Positions 46,421-57,960 of a stretch of DNA of 64,000 bases are shown here, piece after piece. The stretch spans positions 208,843,753 to 208,907,752 of the forward strand of contig NC_077229.1 in the NCBI RefSeq assembly GCF_027887165.1. Direction: 5' to 3'. The notes under the pieces are model-generated. The model was not told where the DNA came from. It saw nothing but the letters and a program-made list of their open reading frames with translations, and did no database searches. Origin of the DNA: Monodelphis domestica (Eukaryota > Chordata > Mammalia > Didelphimorphia > Didelphidae). Both the position numbers and the translations under genes were made by a program. How positions within the stretch are numbered: position 1 is the stretch's first letter; every line of letters starts with the position of its first letter.

Positions 46421-47165
46421 AACCCTAGTTTAGTTATTATCTGTCCCTTTGATTTGGACCTAGGGTCTCAATTATTTTCACCATATGGATTGTACTGAGT
46501 CTAGCATTTAAATATTCCTCCAGAGCATTGGCAGTGGAAGTTGGAGATTGAGAAGAGATGATGTCTCCTTCCAGATCTGCTTAGTAACGGCTAGACTATT
46601 AACAGAAAGAGAAAGCTTTCTCCCTACAGTTTTGTCACTGTTCAGGCTAAAATTAATGAAAATTACTTAATTATTAACTCCAGATGATGATTTTTTGAAA
46701 ATTCTTTCAGCCACAGAATATGATCTTTAAAACTTAATAGTTGTTCTAGTGCTCATATAAAGACAGCTAATATAAAAAAAATTGTACAGATGAAAAAGAA
46801 ATGCTTTAAAGTAATGATATTTAAAGGTTCTGCTGACTGAATACTATACCATTTCCAAAAGTAAACAGAATCTTGCCTGATTGCTTAGTCATACTTTCCA
46901 TGTAAAATTTATGGCAAAAACTTTGAATTGTAAATTTTGTTAGCAGTAGTGTTCTCTAGTGCCTCTATCTTGTCCAACTGCAATGAATAAAAAAAAGTCT
47001 TATAGGTAGCATAAAATATTCTATTCTAAATTATCTCTCTTCTTGATATAAACTAGGAGCTCTTTGTGACTAGGATAACTATATACACATGATTATAATA
47101 GTGAATAGTCTGTGTGAGTATATTTTTAAAATTCTTTTTAATTTCGGCAAATACTTTGTGCTATT
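46421..47165. other. Unassigned AT-rich sequence
   Basis: No repeat or exon recognised. Confidence 0.45.
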
Positions 47166-47410
47166 GGGGCAACTATTTGACACGGTGGATAGAACATCAG
47201 ACCTAGAGTCAGGAAAACCTGAGTTCAAATCCAGCCTCAGACACTTACTAGCTGTGTGACCCTGGACAAGTCATATAACCCTTTTTGCCTCATTTTCCTC
47301 ATCTATAAAATGATCTGGAGAATGAGATGGCAAACAACTTCAGTATCTCTTCCAAGAAAACCCAAATGGGAACATTAGGGGTCAAATACGACTGAAACAA
47401 CTGAACAACA
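47166..47410 (+). mobile_element. Second-family SINE (Mar1-like), full length
   Basis: 'gtggatagaacatcagacct', 'gttcaaatccagcctcagac', 'gggtcaaatacgactgaaac', ending 'aactgaacaaca'. Confidence 0.94.
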
Positions 47411-48034
47411 ATACTTTGTGCTACAAGTAAAGTGACTATTATGAGCTTTTAGGATGTTGTCCTGGTTGAAATATTCTTCAGCTGTAGGATTTGCAAAGTG
47501 CTTTTTGTGTACTATCTAATATGATTATAGGAATAGCTCATTTTTAAGTTTTCATTATAGTTATTACCATGTGGGAAATAGTTTACATAGAAGTAATATT
47601 TATCTTTACTCTTCTTATATTAGAAGCATTTTATAATAGATAAAATAATCTCAAAGTAATTTTGGTCTATTTGTTTATTGCTTATTTATAGAATATTTTA
47701 CAATCTATGGCTTTATATAAAGTAAACAACATTTAAAAATTTAAAGATCAGAAAATTATATAGCCATTCTTCATATTAAATGAGCATGGAATGATTAATC
47801 TTTTAATTGTCACTGTAGTCTTGATTATTCTTGAAAATATAGTATGAGCTTTCAAATAGTTTTTTAAAAATTATTAGGCCTCTCAGAAAATTTCATTGGT
47901 CTACCCTCACTAATTATTGTTACTGAAAAAAAATCAGAATCTTTGAGTTCATCTTAGGACATATTAAAACTATAAATATCATTCGGAAGATAAAATACAT
48001 AGCTTCTGATAAAGCATAATTATTTCATCCTGTC
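47411..48034. other. Unassigned AT-rich sequence
   Basis: Nothing recognised. Confidence 0.45.
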
Positions 48035-48175
48035 TTTGTTAACTAACTACCTGTGTGACTTTGGGTAAGTCACTTAATTGCCTAGTGCCTCAGTTTCCAT
48101 CTGGGTAATCAAGGTTTTGGCCTCTGAGAACCCTTTTGGCTCTCTCTAGATCTACATTTCTATAATCCTATGTTT
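48035..48175 (+). mobile_element. MIR-like SINE
   Basis: 'ctacctgtgtgactttgggt', 'gtcacttaattgcctagtgc', ending 'tctagatctacatttctata'. Confidence 0.75.
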
Positions 48176-48874
48176 TATGACTTAAAAGGGGTATTAGTTT
48201 GTATAATCTGCATTGTCACTAGAGCTCATGACTATCGTAAAGAAGGAATTATCATGCTGGAGAGAGTTAATTTATAATTTGCCAATAGGGAGTTAAAACA
48301 AAAGGAAATGACACAGTGGCTTCTTGGAACACATGAATGAAAACCCTGGCCTGTAATTTGTTCTTGTCAGAATTGCACATTCACTATCCAAACTGTCAAA
48401 GGTATTAAAATATTTAACAATTTTAGTATTCGGTCATGATCAAATCCATTTGCATTCATCATGCTTTCTATGTTCTTTATAAAATGGGACAAAATGACAG
48501 GATCATTACGAAGAGGCATTACTTGTAAATGCCTAAATGTATGTTGTATTGTTCTGGGCACTTGTCTATAAAGCTTTTATGTCTTTGCAGTTTAAGACAG
48601 TACCATTGATATAGACATGAATGGCCAGAGCAAAGAAAAAAAAATATGCCAAGGTCCAAAAGAAGCAATTGATATCACGGAGAAGTCAAGAGTAAATGTC
48701 CCTTGGAAAGGAAGAATAGTTGGGGAAATCCCCAGTTCAGACCATCAGGGAATGTACAAAGCAAACTGTCTGTACAATTTTCTCAATCATTTTATCAGTT
48801 TGAAGTATTTAATGTCTATTTAATTCTTTAACTAGACATCAGGGAGCTAGAATTTGTTTTAAAGAAATGAATGA
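48176..48874. other. Unassigned sequence
   Basis: Frames of 64-68 codons on both strands (48,367-48,823) lack splice boundaries and family features. Confidence 0.4.
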
Positions 48875-49345
48875 ATCAATAAAGCATTTGTTAAGCATTT
48901 ACTATATCCAAAGTACTGTGCTAAATACTGGGGATACAGTTAGAAAAATAAGACTCTCCCTGCTCTCAAGGAAATCACTTCTTTTTCCTTTCTCCAGTTT
49001 GTTTTTTTTATTTATTTTATACATCTATTAATTTTTTTAATTTAAAATTTCCCCCAAATTCTCCCCCTTCTAGCCCTTCTCCATCTACTGAAAAGACAAG
49101 CAATATAATATTGATTATTCATGTGTAATCACACAAAACACATTTCCATACTAGCCATGTTGCAAAAAAAAATTTTTTTTAAAGCAAAAGCAAGAAAAAT
49201 AAAGTGAAAAATTATACTTCATTATGCACTTTAGAGTTTATCAGTTCTCTCTGTGGAGGTAGCTAGCATTTTTTATCACAAGATGGAGCTCACATTCAAA
49301 TGAGGAAGGCAACACATATACAAGTCAGATAACTTCTATTTGTGC
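48875..49345 (+). mobile_element. Family A LINE-like fragment, split by an L1
   Basis: Left part 48,875-48,980 ('actatatccaaagtactgtg', 'ccctgctctcaaggaaatca'); right part about 49,285-49,345 ('gagctcacattcaaatgagg'). The unit is continuous if the L1 is removed. Confidence 0.6.
48981..49284 (-). mobile_element. L1 LINE 3' UTR fragment, antisense
   Basis: 'cattatgcactttagagttt' and 'gttctctctgtggaggtagc' are antisense L1 3' region. A short, severely 5'-truncated insertion. Confidence 0.7.
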
Positions 49346-49610
49346 AGCACTACTGTTCATCCATGATCATCCATAAGATTTTACAAACAAGTTTATGTTT
49401 TCAACCCAAGTTAACCTTGGCTGCCACATCTGTATGCTTGTGCTGATTTGCTCACTGATAACAGTTGTTAATCACTTTTGTCTCTTTGTATGGAAATTCA
49501 TTTACATTGGTTAAGTTTTAAGGTATGAATGGAAATACAGACTCATTTTATACACAGGAATAGACAGATAACCATTATGTAATCTTGATTAAATGTGAAC
49601 TATTGATCTG

Positions 49611-49796
49611 GGTTTTTTTTAAAGAATCAATACTGTGTCTTGGTTCCAAAGCAGAAAAGTGGTAAGGTCTAGGCAATGGGGGTTAAGTGACTTACCAAGG
49701 GTCACATAGCTAGGAAGTGTCTGAATCTAGTTTTGAACCCATGACCTCCCATCTTTCTGTCCTGGCTTTCTATCCCCTAAACTACCCAGCTGCTCT
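49611..49796 (-). mobile_element. SINE1-type SINE
   Basis: Reversed with a T8 tail side: 'aatcaatactgtgtcttggt', 'ggggttaagtgacttaccaa', head 'aactacccagctgctct'. Confidence 0.94.
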
Positions 49797-50610
49797 TGGT
49801 GACCTGTCATTATTGTGCTATCTCCAATTCTACAAAATCTTTACAAGAATCACCTATTCATATTGAGAGCATCCTTGTAGATTCTTTACCTTGGTTGATT
49901 GAAAGAGGCAGAAAAAACAAGAACCTACTGTTTGTTTTCATTATAAAAAAGCATTTGATTCAGGTCATGGCAGTGCTTGTCTATGACCTCTACTATTGGG
50001 GTACTGACAATGGTGTATCATTTAAGTTGAAGAATTCTGAGCTGCAGTAGGGCTAAAGCTGATCCTGCACTGATTAGCAATAATATGAGGAGCTCCTAGA
50101 AATTGGGGACCTCTAAGGAGGCCCCCTAAGGAGTGGTGAACCAGCTCAAGTTTGAAACAGAGAAGGTAAAAGTTTATATGCAGATCTGCAGAGGTATTGG
50201 GCCTGGGAGTGGCTACTGCATTTCCAACTTGGGCAAGATAGGAAGATCCAGTCTCAAAAACCAAACCAAACCAAACCCATTTGATTTGATAGAGAAAAAT
50301 CCATCTTAAAGTCTTTATTCTCAAAAGTATCTCCCATTAGTAATGTTGAAATTATACAAGATTCTCTGTGAGATGAAACTCCAAGAAAGAACTTTGTTCA
50401 ACAATCCTCCAATTATTAATATTAAGTGGGCTATAAAAGAAATAATTGCTTGCCAAATGGATTTGCCATTATCACAGAGGATGCCCAGTGCAGAGTCCAG
50501 ATGGGAACTGGATTCCCTATAGTTGTTGAGGTTTTCCAGCAGTCCCTGTCTGCAGATGACATTTTGATGATTTTATCAAGACCTAGACATTGCAAAATCT
50601 CCTAAATAAT
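49797..50610 (+). mobile_element. RTE-like LINE reverse-transcriptase fragment
   Basis: In one frame HYKKAFDS (about 49,939-49,962) matches the RTE-clade RT block A. After the 7SL insertion, SADDILMI (50,549-50,572) matches the catalytic block with the two aspartates. Other frames carry the rest, so the copy is frameshifted. Confidence 0.65.
50031..50278 (+). pseudogene. 7SL RNA retropseudogene, 5'-truncated
   Basis: The segment 50,031-50,255 follows 7SL (signal recognition particle RNA) in order. It has 'attctgagctgcagtagggc', then a degraded loop region, 'cctaaggagtggtgaaccag', 'tttgaaacagagaaggtaaa', 'gtggctactgcatttccaac' and the 3' end 'ttgggcaagataggaagatc'. It lacks about the first 50 bases of 7SL. 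An A-rich tail (caaacc repeats) follows to 50,278. Direct repeats ATTTAAGTTGA (50,020-50,030) and ATTTGATTTGA (50,279-50,289) flank it, as for L1-mediated insertion. It keeps the S-domain, which SINEs derived from 7SL lack, so it is a processed copy of the RNA itself. Not a functional gene: truncated and diverged. Confidence 0.85.
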
Positions 50611-50614
50611 AAAA

Positions 50615-50775
50615 ATTTAGAACATAGATTTAGAAACAGAAGGGATCTTAATGGCCCTTCAGTAGATCTTCTCATTAGAAAGAGAGGAAACTGAAGCCCA
50701 GAGCTCACATAAAGGGCGATAAAGCAGGAATTTGAGCCAAGTTCCCCTAAATCTTATATTCATTCTACTCTAAAG
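50615..50775. mobile_element. MIR-related SINE relic
   Basis: 'acagaagggatcttaatggc' and 'gaggaaactgaagcccagag', the same type as the piece at 23,700. Confidence 0.6.
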
Positions 50776-51014
50776 AGTTTGCCCTATTTATCCACAATTG
50801 GATAAACAAGGAAAAACTTGTTTGGGAAACTTGGGGATGTTTACCACTAATTATGAGTAGGAATTATTTTATTCATTGTAATTGTATCTTTAGCACTTAG
50901 CAGAGTAACTCTTGGGAGATACTTAGTAAGTATTTGCTGACTAACTGTGGACAGGATTCCTATCACACTATTGTTGAAATGGGTGACCTTTTTGGTTCTT
51001 TCCAATACTTTGTC
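50776..51014. other. Mostly unassigned, possible CORE-SINE 3' end
   Basis: 'tagcacttagcagagtaact' followed by 'cttagtaagtatttgctgac' looks like the 3' end of a CORE-SINE. Confidence 0.4.
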
Positions 51015-51200
51015 ATTTACTAGCTTTGTGATCTTGGATAAATCATTTAATCATTTTAAGTATTCATTTTTAAAAATCTGAAAAATGATGATAATAATAC
51101 CTACCCTACCTACATCTGTACCCCCATGAGCATCAAATGATATCATGTATGCAGACATTGTAAATACTAAAGACTCTTTGTAGGTGCCAGCTATTAATAT
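51015..51200 (+). mobile_element. MIR-type CORE-SINE
   Basis: 'ctagctttgtgatcttggat', 'gatgataataatacctaccc', 'gtgccagctattaatattat'. Confidence 0.78.
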
Positions 51201-51984
51201 TATAGGAATGGGTTGTGGAATGGGCCATGTCCTATGGAATGCTGATTTGGTGGGAATTGCATTGTTTCCAAATGGCAGCTGGCAGTATAACTCACCCAAG
51301 AGGATTATGAAGAACCAGCACTCCCATTGGTTCCCCAATTCAAATTGGAAACTTTTATATATCAGAAAAACAAGCATATACATTGGGAAAATGAGCATAT
51401 GAAGAATGAATACCTATTGTCCACAGACTACATACATGAAATCAGATGCACAGACTAGAAAATTGTTTCATGAATATGTTTTAGACAGAATATAGACTGA
51501 CAACGACTTGGGCCTGTAATTAATTAGAAGAACAATAGAGTCAGAAGCTTTCAGAAAATAACAGTGCTTTTAAAAATTCCTAATCTTCTACCCCCCCAAA
51601 ATATGCATTTTTTAAACAATAGTTCCAATGATGCTATATTGACTATGAGGCGTGTCTTACCATAGTTATCAAATAGTTACAATTTAGGGTCTTTTTTAGG
51701 CCCATGGAGAGGTACATAATGGACAGAATTAGGCTGCAGTGTATTAATAACAGAGAATTGTGTGGGTACTTTAGCGTATCATAATGCAATTCAATATGGA
51801 AAGAGCACTGAATTTGGGATTAGACCCGGAATTTAAATCCTTGCTCTGCCCCTTACTATCAATTATTATGAACCGATAAATCAATTGAATACCTGAATAT
51901 TCTGTGATTTCCTCTGCCTAGGGAACTTCTACCTGTGGGGAATTCTTCTGTTTTTGCGGATTCAAAATTGCCAGTAACTTAGCA
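51201..51984. other. Unassigned sequence with a MIR scrap
   Basis: A MIR-like fragment lies at about 51,785-51,870. Otherwise nothing recognised. Confidence 0.4.
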
Positions 51985-52930
51985 AATCAATTAATCCACA
52001 AGCATTTGTGAAGCAGATACTGTATCTTGCACTGGAGGTGCAAGGAGAAGAACAAAACATTTTATGCTCTTGAGGGGGTAACTTTTAAGAGGTAAAGTGT
52101 GAGGAAAAACATTTATACAGACAAATAAGTACAAACTAAGCAAAACAAAAAGCCCCACAAAACCAGAAGAGATTAGGAAGGATCTAATAGAGTTGGAAGT
52201 GATGTTTGTACCTTGGAAGGGAGCTAGTAAGCTCAAGAAGTAGAGATGAGGAAAGAGAATTCTGCAGGTATGGGATATAGAAGATGGAGTATGCAGTATA
52301 GGGAAAACAATTAAATCAGTTGATTGGAATGTAGAATGTGTGATTATAGAGAGATAGGTTGGAGCCAGGTTGTGAAGGGCTAAAATGCTATGCAGAGGAA
52401 TTCATATATGATTTTGGAAGGAGTCCCTGAATTTTCTCACACAGGGGAATGAAAAAGGAAGACCTGTGCTTTAGGAATATTAGTTTTGTAGCAGTTTCAA
52501 GAATACATTAAAGAGGGGAGAGGTTGGTAAGAGATGATCAGGACCTGAACAAGGATGTGGAGAGTAGATGGATGTGAGGGATGTGCAGGTAGAAATAATA
52601 AGCCCTGGTAATTGATTGGATAGGAAGTTGAGGGAGAGAGAAGAGTTTAGGATGACCTGAAAGTTGTGAACTAGGTAGCAGTAAAGATGATGGTGGTTCC
52701 CTCAACAGAAGTAGGGAAACTAGAAAGAGAGTTGAGTTGCAAGTTCTGTTTTGGACATTCTGAAATTGAGATGCTTTTCAGACATTTAGATGAAGATGTC
52801 TCTCAGGAAGGTGGTAGCATAGGACTTGAATTTAGGAGGGGAGATGAAGTCTGGGTAGTGATTAATAAAATGAATAAGAGAATCAGAGAAAGAAGAGAAG
52901 ATTCAGTACGGAGCCCCAAAGTACACGCAG
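51985..52930 (+). mobile_element. Family A ancient LINE-like repeat, longest copy
   Basis: About 945 bp covering the order seen in other copies: 'ggagccaggttgtgaagggc', 'gaagacctgtgctttaggaa', 'gtggttccctcaacagaagt', 'gttttggacattctgaaatt'. Frames within it (for example 52,687-52,974) are not conserved coding. Family unresolved; CR1/L3 clade 3' region is one possibility. Confidence 0.65.
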
Positions 52931-52993
52931 GCATAGAAGGTGGGGTGTCAAATATGACTCAGCAGACTGAGTAATAGTGGTCATATAAGTAAG

Positions 52994-53085
52994 GGGAGAG
53001 AGAGAGACACACACAGCTACAGAGAGAGAGACAGAGAAAGGGAAGGAGAAAGAGAAACAGGAAGGAAAGAGAGATGGCTAGAAGA
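52994..53085. repeat. GA-rich low-complexity tract
   Basis: Interrupted gagaga/cacaca purine-rich run. Confidence 0.85.
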
Positions 53086-53723
53086 GATGTGATAGAATTG
53101 AGGGCATAAGTGTTTTTCGCATCTTCAGGTTTTTAGTAGTCTTTATAGGAATTATTTTATGTTAAATAAAAATTAATAACAAATGAAAAAACATAGTTTA
53201 GCAAAAAATTATGTGCTAATTTCAAAACACCTTTAAACTTTATTATCATCATTACTATTTTTCAGTATCTTCTTCAGTAATAACACTAATTATTCAGACA
53301 TAAAAATACCCTTGAGAACTCAACCAATAAACTTTTTTGGGAACCAAAACATTACCACAAACTTTCAAGTTTTTGTTCATGACTGCCTAATAAAACATTG
53401 AAACATAAATAGTTTAAAAACAACATTTTGGAATAGATTTCTTTTTACCAAATAGTTCTAGTCTCCAAGTTACATGATGGAAAAATTTGAAGAAAAGAGA
53501 CCTACCAGAGAAAACCATGAGAGAACAGGCTGTGGCACATGTCATTCCTGTTGTCTCATCTGCTACTAGAGTTGTACCAAGTATTTCAGTGAGTCTACAG
53601 AAGGTAAATTTAGATCTTAGTATTTTTATTCAACAACAACAAAAATTTTCTTTCATCCATTTGTACAGAAATTGACAAGAGCATTAAGTATAAAAGAAAA
53701 AAGGTTGGTTAGTGAGTCATTAA
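53086..53723. other. Unassigned AT-rich sequence
   Basis: A frame at 53,487-53,675 has no family features. Nothing else recognised. Confidence 0.4.
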
Positions 53724-53931
53724 GGGCAGCTAGGTGGCAAAATGAATAGAATTCCTGGTCTGGAGTTGGGAAGATCTGAGTTCAAATCCAGCCTCAGACT
53801 CTTACTAACTATATTACCTTGGGCAAATCACTTAACTCCCCTTGACTAGCCCTTAGCACTTTTCTGCCTTGGAACCTATACTTAGAATTGATTCTAAGAC
53901 AGAAGGTAGTAGGGGTTAAAAAAAAAAAAGA
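53724..53931 (+). mobile_element. SINE1-type SINE with A tail
   Basis: 'gggcagctaggtggcaaaat', 'cttttctgccttggaaccta', then an A12 tail. Confidence 0.95.
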
Positions 53932-54094
53932 TATGTTTTAAGGCATCATGTGAATTGGTCCCTGTCTCCCATTGCTGGTAGGCACAAATGTCTAGGAAAT
54001 CTTTGTTGTCTGTGTAGCAATCTTTATTTAAATCTGGCCATTTTTCTTGTGCCTTTCAATAATCTTTGTGGTGGAAATGTTGGATGGACCTGAT

Positions 54095-54370
54095 GTCAAG
54101 CCTTTCATTCATTCAGTCATTTACTGAATCCTCAATAGGCATACAACATTGAGAAAATAGATACCAAACCAAACTAAGGAAATAGTACCTTCTCTTGGGA
54201 AATTTACAGTTTAGTTGGGGAGATATTCTTACACCCTACAACTAAATAATACAAATACAGAAAAATTAGGTGCCAATCCTATGGAAGCACTGAGGAAAGA
54301 CAGTGTGAGGGAATGAGTGAAAAATGGCATGTGAGGTTAGCCCCAGAAGACTTCTCTGAGAATCTTCAGG
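54095..54370 (+). mobile_element. Family A LINE-like fragment
   Basis: 'attcagtcatttactgaatc', 'cttgggaaatttacagttta', 'acttctctgagaatcttcag'. Confidence 0.5.
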
Positions 54371-54605
54371 TTAGGTCTTTCTTATTTTTGTTTTTTTAAA
54401 CTCTTGCTTTCTGCCTTAGAATCAATACAGTGAATTGGTTTCAAGACAGAAAAGTGGTAAAGGCTAGGCAGTTGCAATTAAGTGACTTGTCTGGAGTCAC
54501 TCAGCTAGGAAGCATCTGAGGCCATATTTGAACCCAGGACCTCCCATCTCCAGCCCTGGTTCTCTACCCACTTAGTCATCTAGCTCCCTTTCAGTTAGGT
54601 CTTGA
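54365..54605 (-). mobile_element. SINE1-type SINE with target-site duplication
   Basis: Reversed body 54,391-54,590. Flanking direct repeats ttcaggttaggtctt (54,365-54,379) and tttcagttaggtctt (to about 54,603) mark the insertion site. Confidence 0.92.
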
Positions 54606-54639
54606 AGAAAGTGATCCAAATATGTTATTGGGGATGTAT

Positions 54640-54800
54640 CCAAAAAGTTAGAGCTAAAAGGAGTCTTAGAAATCCTCTATAAGAAAACTGGGACCCACAG
54701 AAGTTGAAATTTGTTCAAGGTTGCACAAATAATAAGTAGCAGAGCTAGGATTTGAATTCAGGTCACCTGGCTCTATATACTTTTACTACACCAAAGTGCA
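54640..54800 (-). mobile_element. MIR-related SINE relic
   Basis: 'gaaatttgttcaaggttgca', 'agctaggatttgaattcagg'. Confidence 0.65.
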
Positions 54801-54954
54801 TCATACTTTTAGGAAGATCCATAAGCATGGAGGCAGCAACAGGTACTTTATGGGCAACAAAACCAAAAACTTTTGCCTGAAGTTGGTAGTTAAAAGGTAT
54901 GCAGTCAATGGGAGCCATTAACTGTTAAGATTACCTTCTCTCATTTTTGTTTTT

Positions 54955-55169
54955 ATTGTTGGTTAGCAATTTTCGGTCATGTATGACTCTATTGAAATGG
55001 TTTGCCATTTCCTTCTCAGCTCATTTTTATAGATGAGGAAACTGAGGCAAAAACAGGATTAAGTGACTTGATCAGGGTCACACAGCTAGTAAATATCTGA
55101 GATTGAATTTGAACTCATGTAGAAAAATCTTTCTGATTTTTAGGTGGCCACTGAGCCACCTAACTGCCC
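54955..55169 (-). mobile_element. Second-family SINE (Mar1-like)
   Basis: Reversed: 'ggtttgccatttccttctca', 'agatgaggaaactgaggcaa', 'gagccacctaactgccc'. The only minus-strand copy of this family in the window. Confidence 0.94.
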
Positions 55170-55179
55170 TAACTTCTCC

Positions 55180-56000
55180 CAAACCCTTGCCATATTAGTC
55201 CTTGCTCCCCACTGTCACTTCCAGACTCTCCCTTTACCTTCATTACTCAGCAACTTCTCCCCCTTTGAAGTATGCTCAATTGAATTTTTATATTCAATCC
55301 AAATTATGGTGTCTGTAGGTAGTATGTTCCATTCCCTCTCTCTACGCCCAAGCCATTCTTGCTTCTTTTTCAAAAAGTCCAGCATTCAGATCACTCATTT
55401 CTTCTTCTCCATAATTTTTGCCCTTATACTAGGGAGCTTTAATATTCACATAGGTGCTATCTTAAACTCCCTTATTTCCCAATTCTTTCTCTTCCTTAAA
55501 TCCCCTGACCTATTCCTTCATTCTGCCTCATCTGGACAAAGCAATGGTTATATATTGAATTTTACCATTTCCTACAAGGGTTCTACTTCTTTGATTAGAA
55601 ACTGACATTCATCCAGCTGACCATAACCCTTCCTAAACCTCTTCTTTGCTTTCATCTATACTCTAATCCCTCCACATCCATACTTCTACCTCTAGCAATT
55701 ATCTCTTCTCTGACTTCACTTTTTTCCCTCTCAGACAATGTAATTGCTATTTTGACTCAACTTTCCTCTGTTCTTCAATCCCTTGCCCCCTCACTCTATT
55801 AAAACTCATCTTTAGCTATACCTCAGTCCCGGGTCACTCCTATCACCCACCTCTTTTGCTCCTGTTTATTAACTGCTGAATGTAGCCAGAGAAACTCTTA
55901 CAACACTACTGATCTACTTTAAGTTGCAGCTCAAGCACCATTTTGTATGTAAGAATTTTCTGATCTCCTTAACTGCTAAGTGCCCATTATCCCAAATTAT
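55180..56000 (+). mobile_element. L2/CR1-clade LINE endonuclease fragment
   Basis: A frame reads LGSFNIHIG (about 55,430-55,457), matching the GDFNxH endonuclease block with D changed to S, then SNGYILNFTIS in the place of the next block. The right part (55,905-55,990) resembles the L2 3' end. Confidence 0.65.
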
Positions 56001-56019
56001 CTCATAGTCTTCACTTTAC

Positions 56020-56165
56020 TGGGGTACAGAGTCAAGAAGGCCTGAGTTCAAATCCTGCCTCAAACATTTACTATTTATATGACCCTGGGCAAATCACTTA
56101 ACCTCTGTTTGCCTCAGTTTCCTCAGTTTTGAAGTGGAAATAATAATCCCCCTTTCATTAACCTA
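56020..56165 (+). mobile_element. MIR-like SINE
   Basis: 'ggcctgagttcaaatcctgc', 'cctcagtttcctcagttttg'. Confidence 0.82.
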
Positions 56166-57960
56166 CTTTCTATCAGATGCATGCTTTCTAAATGACTGAC
56201 ACTAACAGAAGAAAACAAAGTACAGATCTTTTACTTCTCTGTATTTTCAATGCAGTCCTTTTCTGCTTTTTCCAGCTGCATGGGATCCTTTTCTTCCCAA
56301 GAGCTTGGAAATTTCACTAAAGCAAGGAATTATTTTGAGTAAGTTAAGAGCCAGGCAGCTTATAGTCACCAGATATATTTCTGGGATCCAGACATTCTAT
56401 TTTATTGTGTCTGAAAACTACATTAAAGTAACACCAGTGAAGACTGGTAGCAATATGTAGTTCCCAGCCAAAAAGTGACAAATTAAAAGTGTAAAATTTT
56501 GATTTGAGATAGTAAAAATTCTCCCAGTGGTATGCTGTGCACATAAACCAAAAATTAAATATGTACTTAATTCCCTTGCAAAGCAAATGATTCAGGCTAA
56601 TAAAACATTTAACAAAATGCCTAGTCATTATGTACCAAACTGTGTAGCAATTTTTTTTCCATCATTGCTTAAAGCTCATTGGTATGGGACTCTATCCTCC
56701 TTGATGGCATTCAATGCCCTGTGCCTACAGGAGAAGTAGGGCAGATTTGGCAGGAGCAGGAGAGAGAATAGTTTTCATTTCTGTGGGTTCTTGAGTCTCT
56801 TCATAGTCTACATTTGCTTCAGGAGCTTTTGGCTTCCAGCTTCAAGAGAGATGGACAATGTCAACTTCATTTCAGGTTACTGAAAAGAAAATAAGACATT
56901 GGACAGAAGATGACAAGAGAAGAGCTAGTAGTCTTCATGCTGTCCCTACCTCCACTTTGTTACATTCTTCTCTTTCTTTCCAATCCTCTTCTCTTTCCTT
57001 CCTCTCTCCCTTCCCTTTTCTACTTCTTCCTTTTCTCTTTCCCTTCTCCCCCTTCCCCTTTCCTTTTCTCTTACCTGGGCCTCTTCAGGGAATTTTCCCT
57101 TGGGTTAGATCAGCATTTTCTTTCTCTCTTGGTTGAGCCAAGTTATCTTACTCCCAAGGGGAGAGCTCCTTCACTATTTATTGTCTGATATATACTCTTC
57201 TATACATACTTCCTTTGATTTCTCTTTTGCTACTGACTTTGATAAGTGGATTTATTTGCTTCTTGCTATATATGTTCATTGTGGAACTGTTATTTAGTAG
57301 AAAGGGAGTCAAGCCTTGAATATAGAACTTGAACATTTTTTTGTTACTGAATAGCAATATCAGAAGTTTATCTTAAACAAGAGAACAATATCCCCATAGA
57401 CTAGCATTGGAAAAGATTTTCAAGCTCTTGTGCCCAAACTGCAACTTCAAGCTGCCCGTGAGCCCCACCCACATGACCCCAGAGAGTGAAGAGAAGAAGT
57501 GCTCACTAGACACTGGGAAGAGGGGGAATGGATAAGTTTCCCAGTGCTGGCTCTGCATATGTGCCAATATTCCTCCAATGCTGCCCCAGACTAACGATAA
57601 TTTTAAAAGAGCAGACTGATATAATTCTAGACCAGTTCCTCTTCTTTTTCTGAGGAAAATAGAATGACCTCACATAGGCTGAGTGGAACTAGAATAGAGT
57701 GGCTACCTTTGTCTCAGATGATGACATTGTGGGAGCATTTTCTATTCCTTTGGCTAAATGCTGCTGCTGCTGATCCAATCAGCATGGTCTCTTGCCAATA
57801 TTCCCCATCCCCTAGGTTCTGTGTTCCTTACTAGGGCCATGCCGACCTGCAAAGGGAGACTATCCACTAGTGCCACCAAGCCTGGGGACCCCAACAATGC
57901 TAGATACCCAGGAAGGATCAGTGATGAAGGAGTTGCACATTGGCCACCATTGTCACTATA
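56166..57960. other. Mostly unassigned, with a polypyrimidine tract
   Basis: A C/T-rich tract lies at about 56,960-57,075. A GC-richer patch at 57,405-57,585 may be an old DNA-transposon relic. No gene is recognised; frames near 56,858-57,188 come from the pyrimidine tract. Confidence 0.4.

Noticed and set aside
53487-53675. Possible exon with a downstream gtaaat donor
   Set aside because: The upstream sequence lacks a pyrimidine-rich acceptor and the peptide is not recognisable.
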